Source of the DNA: Merluccius polli
Taxonomy: Eukaryota; Chordata; Actinopteri; Gadiformes; Merlucciidae
Length of the DNA: 64,000 nt
Assembly (NCBI GenBank): GCA_030340625.1
Contig: JAOPHQ010004631.1
Span: 24,680-88,679 of the forward strand
Reading direction: 5' to 3'
Position 1 is the stretch's first letter; every line of letters starts with the position of its first letter. The translations under genes and the position numbers were made by a program. Below, piece after piece: positions 13,187 to 28,021 of the stretch. A model generated the notes under the pieces. The model searched no databases and was not told the DNA's origin. It saw only the letters and a list, made by a program, of their open reading frames with translations.

Positions 13187-14976
13187 TAGAGATGTTCTGA
13201 TACCATTTTTTCCCTCCCGATACCGATTCCGATACTTGTGCTGTGGGTATCGGCCGATACCGAGTACCGATCCGATACCAGTATGTTATAAAAAAAAATG
13301 TAGCATACATGCATGACTGTGATATGATTATCATAGTGGTAAGGCCTGGCTCAGGTTAAACTCTTTGTAAAACATGAATAAATAGAGCAAATTCAAGCCA
13401 TTTATTTTTAAATAGAACAGTTAACAGCTAACCTAGTTAGCCCTTTTTAGTGTTGGCCTTTTATTTGATTTTAACATCTGAATGTTAGTGAGAAGAAAAG
13501 ATGGATGAAAAAAGAAAGAAAAAAAAAACAGCGGTTAAAGCTAGCGAGTGTGTCCGGGAGAGGGCTACTCACCTCGGACACATTACTCTGAAGCCCCGGC
13601 GACGGTCTGGAAGTAGGGTGACCATTTATGAGTTGTTGAAAAGGAGGACACCTCAGCCCGTGGGGGGGGGGGGGGGGGGGGGGGTGTGCGCACCTCGGAC
13701 CTACGGCCGACGGGGGGGGGAGGCGCGCGCGATCGCAACACACCTCGGACGTAATGGCCGACAGGGGGGGGGAACCGGACAGTCCGGCCTAAAGCCGGAC
13801 GAATGGCCACCCTATCTGGAAGTGCGGATTAATAAATAAAATAATGTGAGCGTGGTACAGCGGACCTGAACCGGATGTGATGAGACCTGTTTCGCAGAAT
13901 GCAGAAGTATGTTGCGCATAACCCCTATTAGATTATTAATTGAATAAATTACGTGGTATCGGATCGGTGCCTGGACTCCAGTAGTCGCCGATACCGATGC
14001 CAGCGTTTTCGGCAGTATCGCAGCAATTTCCGATACTGGTATCGGAATCGGAACAACTCTAATGTGTATGTGTGTGCGTGCGTGTGTGTACGTGTGCGTG
14101 TGTGTGTGTGTGTGTGTGTGAGGTCTAGTATGCATTATTCAACCCCTGTCGTACGTCTCCTCTAGTGATCCTTCCCTGGAGATTGGAGTCCTGGACATCT
14201 TTGGATTTGAGGAATTCCACAGGAACGGCTATGAGCAGGTATGACCCGCATTCATCCTCATATTCACACTCGATCACTCTGATTGTATTGTTCATACGGT
14301 GTGCTGCCCCCGTTCACCCGAATCAACACTGCTGTGGGGTCGACGCTACTCTCCCTCTCGCTCGCTTGCGCGCTCTCTCTCTCTCTCTCTCTTTCTCACT
14401 CTCTCACTCTTTCTCTCTCTCTCACTCTCTCTTTCAAGATTCAAAATGTACTCCTCAACCTGTACTAGAAATAATAGTACAAAAAAAAATACAAATAAAT
14501 AATAATTAAATAATATAAATAAAATCTCTCTCTTTCTTTCTACATCTCTCTCTCTCTCGCGCGCGCGCTCTTTCTCGTTTTTTATATATTTGGCTTCCAG
14601 CATGTGGTTTCGGAGGCCAAGCGCTATAAGCTTTGCGTTTAGCATCCAGTGACTGGCACCTTGCAGTCACAGGCCGGCTAGCCGTGTGCAGTGCCTTCTG
14701 CTTTAGAAAGTCCTCCTAAGTACAGGGAGTTATCTGTGTCTTCTGGCCCTGGCATTCTTCAGCACCAGTGTAATGAATGAGGCGACATCAGGCCTGCTGA
14801 CTGTGGCCTGATGTCCGGCTGTCCTCGCATGAACCCTGCTGGCTGGCACAACGAGAGCAAGGACAGCTCCCAGAGTAATGAGTGTGTGTGTGTGTGCGTG
14901 TGCGTGCGTATGTGTGTGTTTGTGTGTGTGTAAGTGTAGTGTTTTATGTATTGTCTGTGGGTGTGTGTTTGTGTAA

Positions 14977-15007
<31 letters not shown>

Positions 15008-15460
15008 TTATGTGTGCGTGTGTGTGTGTGATTGTGTGTGTTTTTGTGTATTGTCTGTGGGTGTGTTGGTGTTCATGTAGTGTGTGTGTGTGTTTTGTGT
15101 GTAGTGTGTGTTTTATGTTGTGTCTGTGTTTGTGTGGGAGTTTGCGTGTGTGTTGATTTATGTTTGTGTAATTTTGTTATATGGAGTCTTTGCAGACCAG
15201 GGATTTGCCCACTAAATCTGTCATGCACTGACCAAGGCTGTCCTGCCGCCACACTGGTCCACGCTGGACGGATCAGAGGAGCTCAGCAGTCTGAATATCA
15301 ATCTGTTGTTACACGTGTGTGTGTGCGTGTGTGTGTGTGTGTGCGCGCATGTGTTTGTGTGTGGGTGTGTCTGTGCGTGTGTGTATGTCCACGCATGTAT
15401 GTGTGTGTGTGCGTGTGTGTGTGTACGCGTGTTTGTGTGTAGGTGTACATGTGTATGTGC

Positions 15461-15497
<37 letters not shown>

Positions 15498-15651
15498 TAT
15501 GTGTGCATGTGTGTGTGAGTGCGTGTGTGTTTGCCATGTGCTAGTGTAAATCAGAGCCTTTGAATGTGTTGGAGACATAAGTGCTTACTCCTGCTGCTCT
15601 GGGCTCCCCCTGGGCCTCCTCCCCAAGTACCTTCCCACTGTTAATTCACTT

Positions 15652-15682
<31 letters not shown>

Positions 15683-15825
15683 TGTAAATCGGTGTGTATG
15701 CTTGCATGAGTGGATGCGTGGATGTATTTTTGCCAACTCCATCTGTGTGCGTGACTTGGCCCTTCGTGTGTGTGTAGCTTAAACTTGCTCTGGATGATCT
15801 CTAATCCGAGGGAGGGAGAGAGGGA

Positions 15826-15896
<71 letters not shown>

Positions 15897-17244
15897 GGGG
15901 AGAGAGACGGAGAGAGGGAGAGGATTGCAGTGACCTCCACATCTAAGTTCACACCGGGGCAAGACCAAACGCCTGGGGGTGGGGTTGGGGGGGGGTGGGG
16001 GGTTAGAAAGAGTATTGGATCATACTGTGTGTGTGGATGTGTTTCCCGGGGGAGAATTATCCTCAGTGGCTGACATACACACACACACACACACACATGC
16101 ATGACGTTTGTGTGTATGTGCATGTAAATATCTCCAGAGGCCGACGGCGTGGATGTGCGTCTCCAGCCAGTGAGTGGAGGCAGATAAACAGCAGCAGCCA
16201 GAATCTCTCGCCATAACACACAGTAGTTTAGTGGTTTGGAATAGTTTACATTGCATCGCACTGAGACGCATTCATACACGATGCAAGGTAGTGGTTGTAT
16301 GTTGGTACAAACCTGCTCACACCTGTCTGTGTGTGTGTGTACGTGGTTCACTGCAGAATAGCATAAATACCTGAGCCATTGCCAAATCAAGCAGTCAATG
16401 CCATGTCTCTCAAAATAGAGACAGTATAGCAAAGTCTTTAGTTGTCAATGTTTTATTGGAACTTGTTATGGCTGGTTGAACTTCTGTAAGAACAAGGTCG
16501 ACATAAGTGTATGTTTTTCAAGTGTACAGTGTTCAAGTGTCGTCTATCAGATGACAGATAGACACTTGGCTCCAGTGCCTCTCCTTTGTTGTTCAAATGC
16601 CCCTGAGAACAAGTCACATGTCCTCTGGTCCCCGTGCGTGTGTGTGTGTGTTTGCAGGGTCCATAATTTACTTTCAGTGTCTTTTTACCTGCCAGAGTAG
16701 AAAAATCTACTGGCCAAGCAATTGTTTTAATATGTAACCCTGCATTTTTTTAATACGCCAAATGGTCGAATCTATCAGCCATTGGCTGGGTGTTAATTTT
16801 GGACCCTGTGTGTGTGTGTGTGTGTGTGTGTCTGTGGGCACCTGCATTTGTGTGTGTGCATGCACAAGTGTTAAGGCTATAGCTGAAGTGATTAAAAATC
16901 CTCCTTTAATCCCCCTACTTTCCTATCCCACCCACCACCCCCCAACCCCGCACACACACAAACCTCTTTTTCCTCCGTCCCCCAGCAAACCTCCCACACA
17001 CGTTGCCTGGCTCTAATCACTAATTTACACTCATTAAACACTGGAGAGGTTAGGTGTCACAGGGTGTGTGTGTGCGTGCATGCGTGTGTGTGTGTGTGTG
17101 TGTGTGTAGTGAAGGCGTTGTTGCAGGATCTGCAGACACCGTGTTCATTTACAGTTGACATGACCCAGCACCGTAGTGACAAGCCATCTCCCAGCGCATC
17201 TGTGCAATCACACACCACGACAACAGCCACAACAAGGCAACAAC

Positions 17245-17297
<53 letters not shown>

Positions 17298-19493
17298 CTC
17301 CACCCCCCTACCACCTACTCACATCCCCATTCACACACACACACACACACATACAAACAAAACAAGCATGACATGAGTGGTGGTGTGGGGGGGGGGGGGG
17401 GGGGGGGAGGGGGGTCACTAGCGTAGCCCAGTCTTGTTAATTAGAGCTACGTTTGTTAGCGGTGTGTTGTACCTGCTCAGCGCTTTGCTAATGAGCTAAC
17501 TTAATCAACCACCTGCTGGGACCAAACCCTTAATGGACTGGGAGACAGCAGATAGACAAGACACTGACAGAGTGAGGCGGCGGGGGGAGAACGGCAGAAC
17601 AGCAGCGCGACTGCTGAGCTGTACACTGCCCTAAATGACCATTTAACACACAAATACAATGGGTCAATGACACCTGCACAGTACTGTGTTGTATAGTTGT
17701 TTTCCGTGTTGTCTTTCATGTTGTATTTTCATGATGGATTGAATGTGTTTTTAATACTTGGCTGCAACCAAATTTCCCCTATAAGTGGGATAATAACATT
17801 TGACTTGACTTGACTTGACTTGACTGGGAGAAAACCGCATTCAGGCCGTGGCTGGGAGAAGGTCGCAGCGTTATCCCGGTGTACCGCAACGCAATTTCCA
17901 GTCTCTTACTTGCCTATGAGCTGAGCATGTTTACAGTCCCCAGAGCGAGAAGAATATAGCAAAACAAGAAGAAGAACAGAAGAAGGAATACATATGGCGT
18001 TTTATGACAAAGAATTTGACAAAGCAATATCTGAAACATGTAACGGTAAAGGATATCCCTCTATCAGAAGTCCCTCTGTCTCTCTCTCTTGCCTCTCACC
18101 ACTAAACCAGTGAAACCGAAGCCTATATCGCCCTCTCTCTCTCTCTCTCTCTCTCGCTCGCTCGCTCTCTCGCTCTCTCTCTTTTTCCAATAGCGCAAAT
18201 TTGGAGCCCGCTCCAGGCGTTCAGTCGTGAGAAAGCTTTTGTGACATTTATCTAAAAAAAGGATAAAAACGTCGGCCAAATGACTCAACAGCAAACTCTA
18301 GTAAACTATTTACAATTCCATCGACAGACCGTGAAATATTGCAGATCTATTCTGGTGATTTGTTTATTTTAACTTAATCAACCGTACCTTCACCCAGGGT
18401 GATTGTCTATTCTAGACAGTCGGGACCATTGTTTGGATTTTGAGTGTTTCTAACTTTTCTAACTTTTATTTTTTTAATGTTTATTGAATTATTTATTGGC
18501 TGTGATTGGAAAAAAAAAACTTTTTATGGACTGAATAAGAGCTTGGACTGAATAAGCCATGTTTTCCTCTTTCAAAGAACTCTCTAGTCAGAGCAATAGA
18601 CAAGGTCTTAATTCTTAAGCGCATTGTCCGGGGGTAGCAGTGCTCCAGCTGTTTATGGGCTGGTTTTTTGTCATCGAAATGTATGGATGTAGACCCTTTA
18701 TTCATTTTACTCACAGAAAGGAATATTTGCAGGGGCAAATATTCTGTTGCCAAGAATCATACGTTTATCTTTTGCAGCTCGTTCGAAATGCTTTGCTTTT
18801 AATTAACACTCGCAGTCAATAAGGGGTCACGAGGGCTGATTCACTCAGTTTCATTTTCATGAATGCACTCAGATTTTCCTTGGAAAGTAACCGAGAGCCA
18901 GCTATCCATTCCAGGGATTGTGCTGACCTGGGAGTTACCGGGCACTGATGCCTTTTCCCCACCGTCTGATAACGATGCTATTTGTTAGCAGGTGCCCGAC
19001 AAGGTGTTAGCTTTGCCTTGCTTAACGTGTGAGTGTGTGTGTTCTGCTTTTGCTCCGGGTTCACCCAATGTTCATTTCACGGTCATTTAGAGTCAACGTC
19101 TTTGGTCCTTACGTCAATGTGACACGTCTTTCTTGCTAAGCTGCGCGTACGCGGCAATGCGACAATGGACTCATTGTGATTGGCTGACCGTTGGGTTAGG
19201 AAGAGGTCATAAAGCTCTCTGGGAATTGGCGTCCACATTAGGGTGTACCAGTAGACGGTTCTGGGCTCCAGAGAGGGGGGACCTCTATTACTGTGTACAT
19301 AATGCTTGCCGTGTCCCTGTAAAGATTTCTCATAATGTCGGGGTCAAGTCCAGTTATGCCCCATTTAACTCACTGTCGCTGTCATGCGGGCGTGCGTGTG
19401 TGTGCCTGCGTGCGAGTATTTGTGTGTGCGTGCATGTGTGTGTGCGTGTGCATGTTTGCTTGTATGTGTGAGTGCGTTTATGTGTTGGTGCAT

Positions 19494-19555
<62 letters not shown>

Positions 19556-19664
19556 ATGGGCACGTGCGTGCATGTGTGTTTGTTTGTGTTCAGATAAAAA
19601 CAAACATTCAGCGGTGAGTCTCAGAGGTACTTTGCAATGTGCATTCAATTATGATTTTATAGGG

Positions 19665-19709
<45 letters not shown>

Positions 19710-22700
19710 CCAGCTGTGCGTGAACATGACCAACGAGCGTCTGCGCCAGTATGTCTCAGAGGTGCTGTTCCGGCAGGAGCAGGCCGAGTGTCTGCAGGAG
19801 GGCGTCGCCATAGAAACAGCGTTGCTCTCCCCTGGCAACCAGACGGCCGTGCTGGACTTCTTCCTTCAGGTGCGTCGTTTGGTACGGACCGGTGCAGTCT
19901 GGTCCTGTCCGGTTCTTAAGCCGAAACCATAGCCGTGCTTTGTTATGCAATACGCCGTCCGTCAGTAGTACAGAAACTAGTCTGTAGTTTTAGTTTTCTT
20001 CCAAAAACAAAGTTGTATTTGCTGTTCGAATTAGCGTTATCCAAACCCTATATATTTACAGTTTGCAGTTGTGTTCAAAACCTACATGTTTACCATTGCA
20101 GAAGTTAATCAAATAAAGTTGAAGTTGAAATAAAGTGAAAATAAATAAACCTTTTTTTTTTTTCCATTGGATGGACAGACAGCAGCTTGTTAACTTAGCA
20201 TAGATTTAATTATCAGTTCTAATTTGAGTGGAGCCTGAGGAAGGAGTAGGATTATGTTTAAGGACGTTTTACCTTCCCAAAATACACAGCTAACATTCAG
20301 GAATTTCAACCCTGCAGTTGAGTAATTGTAATTGAATGAACCTGTCCTGAACATTGTGTGATCTTCAGAAAAGAGGTCTATTTTTACGAACACAAAGGCG
20401 CCTCAGTCAAGGCTGGACTAGTCACTGTTTGATGTGTGATAGAGAAATACTGTAGCAGCATTTCTTAACATTGAAAACACTTATTTTTTGTGCCGTTAAC
20501 AGAAAATAAACCTCCATCTTTTTAAAAGCTATGCTAATGGATTTTATAGTTTCCACCGCTCAATAACGTCAGTACTACAACTTCTTTCCAGTGATGGGGA
20601 TGGAAAAATTAGCGTAATGGCACATTATTAGTGGTACAACATTAGCGCGGCCTGTTAAACAGTAAGTAAACCCCCAAATCACTTTTTTTTCAGTTGTAAA
20701 CGGTTCTGTATTGGTCTCTCAAAGTGTTGGGGAACATGATACTGTATATACGTTTACATAAAATGTATAAAGTTGACGGAAATTCTCTGTAAAATACAAG
20801 AAGTCTGCAACTTCTGGCTAAAATGCTCATAAACTCAAACTCATAGGCGGAGGTTCTCCTGCTTAAAAACGGCGGTTTACGTACGCTTCAAGGGGTCCGG
20901 GTTTTTCACACTCCCTCCTCTCCCAGAAGCCTCAGGGCCTGCTGTGCGTGGTGGACGAGGAGAGCCAGAGCGTGCGGCCGGCCGAGCAGAGCCTGTACAA
21001 GAGGCTGTCGGCCCAGCTGGAGTCCAGCCACACCCAGGGCCTCTCGCTCACCACCAAGGACGGCAACGGGAACCCCCCGCCCAAAGACCAAGGCCCCGCG
21101 TTCACCGTCAGCCACTACGCCGGACAGGTGTGTCTCTCTCCACTAGCCCATTGATGTGTATTCATATGTCACACGTCTATCAGGGACCAAAATTGTCTCC
21201 GGTGTGCAGTCAACCGTAGCAGGTATTCTCATAGAGCATTTCACTCACTAATAGCTGACGAATGCCTCTTGCATTTCGAACGAATTACACTCAAATGATA
21301 TATCTTAAATCTTACCTACAGCTGCTTTAATTTCCTACAATGACTAGTTTAGACTCACTGAGGGAAGGGGGGGGGGGTTGGCGGGTGTGTCCGATGTGCT
21401 ACATTGCGAATGAGTGGACAATGACATCACCGATGATGAGCCGTCACATGGCGGCAACGCTTGAATGGATCTCCATGGAGCAGTGTTATCGGGCATTGCT
21501 CCATTGATGATTGGGATTGGAAATCATGGAAAATAGTACACAGGATATGAGTGAGACCGGGGCGCAGGTGTGCTACACCACGTCATCGTCCGTTCCACCG
21601 GTGGGAATGTGGAGGGTTTGGTTATTTTCCGTAGGGCTTGTGCATTGGGACGTCACATCACAGTGAACGCCGTCATTTTGGAAGCGTAGGAGCATTGTAA
21701 TGTTAGTTATTATGTTGGTCGTTTTTTTGGTCATTGTTTAGTAATTCATCGTGAAATGGTTTGTCATTATGGGGAGATGTTGTGTTTGAAACCGCCACAG
21801 CGTTTTCATTTCATTTCAGTTTTCAGTTTTCATTAGCCTAGGTTACGGTATATTTACGTTGCTTTAGGATTTTACAGTACTACAACTCTCTGGAGTCCTC
21901 TCAATATGGCGGAGTTTCGCCAACAATAAATCCCATGATGCATTCTGATGTACAAGCCCTGTACACATAGAAAATGCTTACATAATATACCGTGTGTATA
22001 TACCGTATGTAGGTCAATGCAAGCGGATGGATATTTATACATATTTTACCATGTCTGCTGTATGTGTTCTGCCAGATTTCATATGACCTCACGGGAACTC
22101 TGACCAGAAACAAAGACTCCCTCCCCCACAATCTGCTGCTCACTATGAAGTGTAAGTACCACGCACGCTTGTAAACACCCTATGTATTATTCACCATACT
22201 ACACACACACACACACACACACACACTGACTCAATCAATGGGACAGCTTCCCTTTTTTAAACAAACGACACACACACACACTCTAACACACACAGCACCC
22301 TGTTCCTTTGTGTGGTGAGAATGTGCGTACGTGCTTGTGTTCTGCAAGTTCACACACACACACACACACACCCTTATACATACAAGCGTGCGTGCATGCA
22401 TGCGTGTGTGTGTGTGCCCTCTGTGGCTCGGAGCGGCATCAGTGCGTGTATTGTCTCTAGTAGGTGCCAGATGCAAGCTGTTGGGGTGCGCAGGACAGAG
22501 GCAGCCGTTGTGGCCACGCCAGGGCTGGCCATGCATCCTCGCATCCTAATTGCTATAATTTATATGATGAGGCTAATCTTCTAAAGGCTAGCCCTTCACT
22601 CACACTTGGCAGTCACCATGGCCCTCTGGCTGGCTGGCTGGCTCAATCTCGTACGCCCCTCTCTCCCCTCCCCTCTCCCTCCCTCTCACTCCCCTCTCTC

Positions 22701-22986
22701 TTCTCTCCCCGCACATCCCCATGCTACCCCAGAAGGGACGTGCTTGTCGAGCCAGACATGGACAAACATGGTCACTTCACATAATGATAATGATCCCGTT
22801 GAGTAAATAAACAAGGGATGAGCCACGCGTTGAGGGCAGGGCTCCTCAGCCTTTCTGTTACCGTTTAGCAAACACAAAGTCTGCATAGAAACAGGCATTT
22901 GATAAGCTGTGAAATACCTTTATTATTAGGTACAATACAAATAGACTCTAAAAAGAATAATGGAACATATTTGAATTGTATGGAAG

Positions 22987-23028
<42 letters not shown>

Positions 23029-24232
23029 TTAGTGGTGGGCCGTTATCGGCGTTAACGCGCTGCCCATCCTGGATGGGTTACAATCACGCGCACCCCCCCG
23101 TTGGTCATAGGTCTGGGTGGGTTACGATCGCGCGCACCCCCCCCACCGTCGGTCGTAGGTCCGGGATGGCTGACGATGTATATATATATATATTAGTGAT
23201 GGGCCGATAACGGCGTTATCGGCGGTATTAACGCGAGATTTGTCATCGGCGATAATATTTTTATCGCCGATATTATCGCGAACCGAAATCCTCCGGTAGC
23301 TCCTCCGGTATAAGTCATTATTTAGGTAGCAAACACATATTATGGACACCTTCGACATCATTCAAAGGAGCCACTTTAATCTAGATTAACCTAGATTAAT
23401 TTCAAGATTACCATTAGATTAATCTAGATTAAATATTTTAATCTATGCCCATCTCCCCCACCACAGGCCCATTTTTTTTTTTCTCTCCCTCTCCTTTGGG
23501 CTAAAGGGCAGAAGTGTCTTGCCGAATGTTGGGGAAAAACCGTCTATAGGTCTGTCAGGTGTTGATGTTTGATTGTATCATGAGAAAGGGAAAATTCTGG
23601 GGCCACAAGTTTACAGCTCCAGCTCCAGTCCTGCTCCCTGGGCCCGCCCGCACTCACATGTGTTGTTCAGCCCTCTGAATGAGGTCATTGTTGCGTGTTG
23701 TCGTGAGGCTCACTCTGCCCACTCCCACTGGCCACTGGCTGATTGTTTACATGCAGACTAACCACCCCCCTGCCCTCCCATCCCGACCTCAAACCCTCCA
23801 CCACAGGACCCTGGACAACTTTAAAGGGCCCCTATTTCACCACCAGGTGTGACTGTGATTAGCCATTACAAGCCGTTTCAAAATTGTGAAAGTGACATCA
23901 CATCACGTGACGAATGATGGCTGGATCAGTCTACCTGCCTGCCCAGTGGACTGTACCAACTAGTAGGCTTATCTATCCCATCATACATCTGGGTGGGCAC
24001 TCCCACTTGTGATGTCACTAGTGGATAGTCACATAAAAATGTTGAGACGTTTTGTAATGGCTGATCACACTCACACCTGGTGGTAAAATAGGGGCCCTTT
24101 AAGACAGGCCCAAAGACCTTACTTACTTGTTTACCTCGAATGCCCTGGCCTACTCTCCTTTTATTGTCTTTTTTTTTTTCTTGTTATCTTTTGGACCCAT
24201 CGCTCCCCCCCCCCCCACACACTGTCTTACTT

Positions 24233-24280
<48 letters not shown>

Positions 24281-25896
24281 ATGCGTTGTCCTCTGCAGCC
24301 AGCGAGAGTGTGCTCCTCAGGCAGCTCTTCCATGCCAAGCTGAGCCAGACCGGGTCTCTGGTCCCGCCAGCCCAGGGCCGTGCTGCCCTGAGGGGCCCCA
24401 AGGCAGCCCTGCTCCTACACAAGGGCCCCGCCGCCTCCCCAGGTGGCCCGCCTCATTACGCCGCCCGCCAGCCCCGGAGGTACCAGGAGCTCACCAAGGT
24501 AATGGGCCGCTGCTCCCACGGCTCAGTGGAACATCACACACACATACACATACACATATGCACAATACAAACACACATACACATACGCATTCGCACAACA
24601 CAAACATACATACACATATGCAACACACAATACATATACATATACACATACATATGCACATATACATACACACACACACACATACATACGCATGTGAGCA
24701 CACACACACACTCGCTCTCTCTCTCTCTCTCTCTCTCTCGCTCTCTCTCACTCACTCACTCACTCACTCACACACATAGTATTGTGCACTAAGAGTGACT
24801 ATCCACTTTCCACATGATATTTAATTGTGAGAAGACACACACAGCACATGACCCCGCGTCTGAAACACTGTGTTCCTGATAACAACGTTTCCTGTGAAGT
24901 TAAGCTGTAGCAGCCCTACACTGACCGCAAGCCGCTACCAGACCTCAACCACGTGGGGGAAACTTAGCTCATCGCTCGGTGGTCAATTCGGCAGCAGAGA
25001 AATGGTTTACCCCGCCCCCTTTACCATCGGGACAAATGCGATTCTCGATTCATGGTCCCTGACGACTCGGCACACAATTAATCTTTTAATTTAAAATCCC
25101 GAGGTTGGGGAAGGTCATCAGAACAATGGTTTGATTCTGTGAGTCACTCAGGATCTCCTTGTTCCAATTGGAAAATTGCCTGTTGCGCTGATCAATGGAA
25201 AAACAGAGGGAGTATTTTTGGAAAAAAAAAAGTCCCGTCTAATTTAGGCTACTTCCTATTGCAGCGCTATATATAAACCTCTGGGAATTGAATTTGTTTG
25301 TTCAGCCCTGCAAAGAGATTAAAAAAAACATGCCTTTCTGTGCTTGGGCCATCACACACACACACAAATACACAGCACATACACAGCACACACGCACAAC
25401 CTCACTTACACACTTGGTCGACAATCGTGCAATAACAGTTATGATACACGTGACACACTTCTCACATGATCGCTAATTTTATGAAAACACAAGCAGCAGA
25501 GCGGTGATGGAAACCCAGTGTTGCACAGTAAACAGATTTCGTAACGTCCACCACCACCCCACCTCCCCCTGTTTTTATTTTTCAGTTACTACACTGAACA
25601 AATTCCACAACAAAACGTCATTAATGACAAAAATAGAAATACAAATAAATATAATAGGGGGGGGGGGGCACTACTTTGAGCCATTCTTTCCAGATCAGCG
25701 GAGAACAGGACCCATCTCTTCTCTTGTATGCAGTCCATTTCCCCCAGTGTTGTTCATGGGTCCCTGCCCACCCCCTGCTGTGCACAACCGGCCCACCAGT
25801 CTCACTGCAAGCGCTCCTCTGGTCCCTCGCTCTCTACCCAGCCATCCTCACATCTGCCCATCTCTATGTGTCTGTCGTGCTATCTCTCGCTCTCTG

Positions 25897-25978
<82 letters not shown>

Positions 25979-27776
25979 TCTAACCTCCCTCCTTGTTTTG
26001 CTTTTCCGCCGCCAGCGTTAATTTCCCCGCACGTACGCCATGATGTGACATGCCAGTGTACATATGTGCTTGACGCCTGTGTGCACTTTATGTGCCACTG
26101 CTTGCTTGTGTAAATCCCTGGAGAAGAGGGGGGGTCCCCCGCCCCCTCTCCCCCTCTCTGTGGCTCATTAGCCACCCAGAGCTGTGGCTTACATAAGATC
26201 CCCAACCCGCTCCCCTCCACACCCTAATGTGAGGCAACATTGCAGAGTATTACAGTAAGCAGATAAGTAGCATGGAGAAGAGAGTAGCATAGGGGGGGGG
26301 GAGGGCGGGGGGCATTGAGCCGCTAATGCTGACATATCTGCCAGCCCCCGATTCACAGTTGACCCTGCCCCCCCCCACCCCCCTTCCCCCTGCTATACTC
26401 ATTTAGGCCATGTTCGAATAACCACACCACCACACAGGCTCATTAAACACTTCATTAGAAAGTGAATTTGAAACTATGATTGTATGAGAGTTTATGATGG
26501 TGTGTGTATATGATGACGTGTGGTCCAAACTGCTTGACATGTATGTGTCTGGTGTTTTTTTCCAGATCCTGAAGAAGAAGGGAGCGAGCTCCTTCCTGCA
26601 ACGTCTGGAGAGGTGCGGCCCCATCACTGTAGCCGTCCAGCTCAGGGTAAGACGCTAGTCTCACAAATCAGACGAGATCAGGCCAGCGGTAGCAAACTGT
26701 CTGGAAAGGCTTCAAATCAACACCATGCAGACTGGCCACTGTAGAAATACACTATAGAAATACCCCTTCTGAAAGCCTCATCCACCCGCGCAAATTTGTT
26801 TTTCAAATTCGTTTTTCTTTTCAATAGTTCTGCTATAACATAGTAGGACTACTGGATCAGTAGTTCTGCTATAACATAGTAGGACCGCTGGATCAGTAGT
26901 TCTGCTAGGACTAGTAGGACTGCTGGATCCCAGATTCCCCTCGTAATTACTCACCACACTGGAGAATCCTACATGGTGTCTCATGGTGTCTCATGGTGTC
27001 TCAGGTTGTCGCCGGGTCACAACGCCCGTGAGCAGTGTGTTTTGTGTTTTTTGTTGTAGCACCTTGATGAGCTTCAAGGTATGCTCCAGGAGAAACTTGT
27101 GAAGTTGTGATATTGATTGTTAGCATGTTAGCTACTTATAAGTTCAAGTTCGAAGCTCGTGGCAAACTAAAACTTTGAAGAATGTGGCCTTGAGGAGGAT
27201 TTAGTCGATTCCAAACATTTTTTTAAGCCCTTCCTTCTCCACAGCCCAGAGTCATCATCTGTGTCATTTAGTAGACGTGAACGAGACCTTTTTCAGCCAC
27301 TCCAGTGATCTACTTCCCCGATCACACCAGGCTCTTTTCAACAGCAGCAGGCGCTAGACGCCCCAAGTTGAAGAAAACGTGAACTCTAGGAAAGGTAGAT
27401 GTTTCAAGGTTGCTTAGCAACGGTAAAAAGGCACAGCACACCCATCTTCCCCCACAGGGTCTCAGAGACTGTGGTGAATTCATAACTACACAGAGGCAGC
27501 AGCAGTGACAACAACAACAACAACAACATTCATTTTCGAGGCGATTTCCTCGAAAGTCAGGGGGAAAGCAGTAGTGGAACCCGCACCGCCGGCCCCACCG
27601 CAGGGCACAGCGCTGCTGCCGCCGCTGACACGATGGGGACCCGAGCGATGGGGCTCACAGCATAGGAGAAGGCACTGAATGAGACCAGTGTGCTCTGGCG
27701 TCAGAGCCTGTGGTCTGCCGGCCCCTCTGGGAATGGCAGGAAAGGAGAGAGAGAGAGAGAGAGAGAGAGATGCAGG

Positions 27777-27824
<48 letters not shown>

Positions 27825-27983
27825 GAGAGAGAGCGAGAGAGCGAGCGAGCGTGAGGGAGTGGGCTTAAAGAATGATGCTGTAGCCGGCCAAGGCATAAAT
27901 GAATGAAGGAAGGACGGAATGAATGGACAATGAACAACAGCCACTGTTTCCATTTTTTTTTACTGCGTGTATGCATGTGTGCA

Positions 27984-28021
<38 letters not shown>

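Larger units (their letters stand above)
11261..14165. other. intron 8: CA repeats, duplicated block A, LINE relic, nested hAT-like elements
   Basis: Starts with about 320 bases of (AC)-rich sequence (11261-11575). Block A of an intronic duplication (11658-12007 and about 12900-13122) is interrupted by an L2/CR1-like LINE. A hAT-like element lies at 13187-14061 with a second element nested in it at 13614-13814. (GT)n tracts flank the hAT-like element on both sides. The parts are listed separately. Confidence 0.75.
14239..19713. other. intron 9: GT-rich tracts, duplicated block B, dispersed repeat, LINE-like tail
   Basis: (CT)n and (GT)n tracts dominate 14368-14440, 14880-15160 and 15310-15535. 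A 16-base G run lies at 15667-15682 and (GA)n at 15814-15914. Block B is at 16125-16640. (GT)n, (AC)n and a 20-plus G run occur at 16806-16832, 17251-17294 and about 17387-17407. 17730-17825 looks like a LINE 3' end with a (TTGAC)n tail; 17876-18125 is a dispersed repeat. 18200-19380 holds nothing recognised. (GT)n returns at 19498-19555 and 19669-19705. Confidence 0.7.

Noticed and set aside
15032..15578. Cys/Val-rich and His/Thr-rich frames, here and in many other introns
   Set aside because: They are translations of (GT)n and (AC)n repeats. The same explanation covers similar frames at 158-747, 41494-42010, 49286-49660 and 63004-63707.
17500..18700. A second copy of the switch II exon, expected if the intron block duplication had included exon 9
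   Set aside because: No DIFGFE-like sequence was found in intron 9, so the duplication did not include, or no longer includes, the exon.
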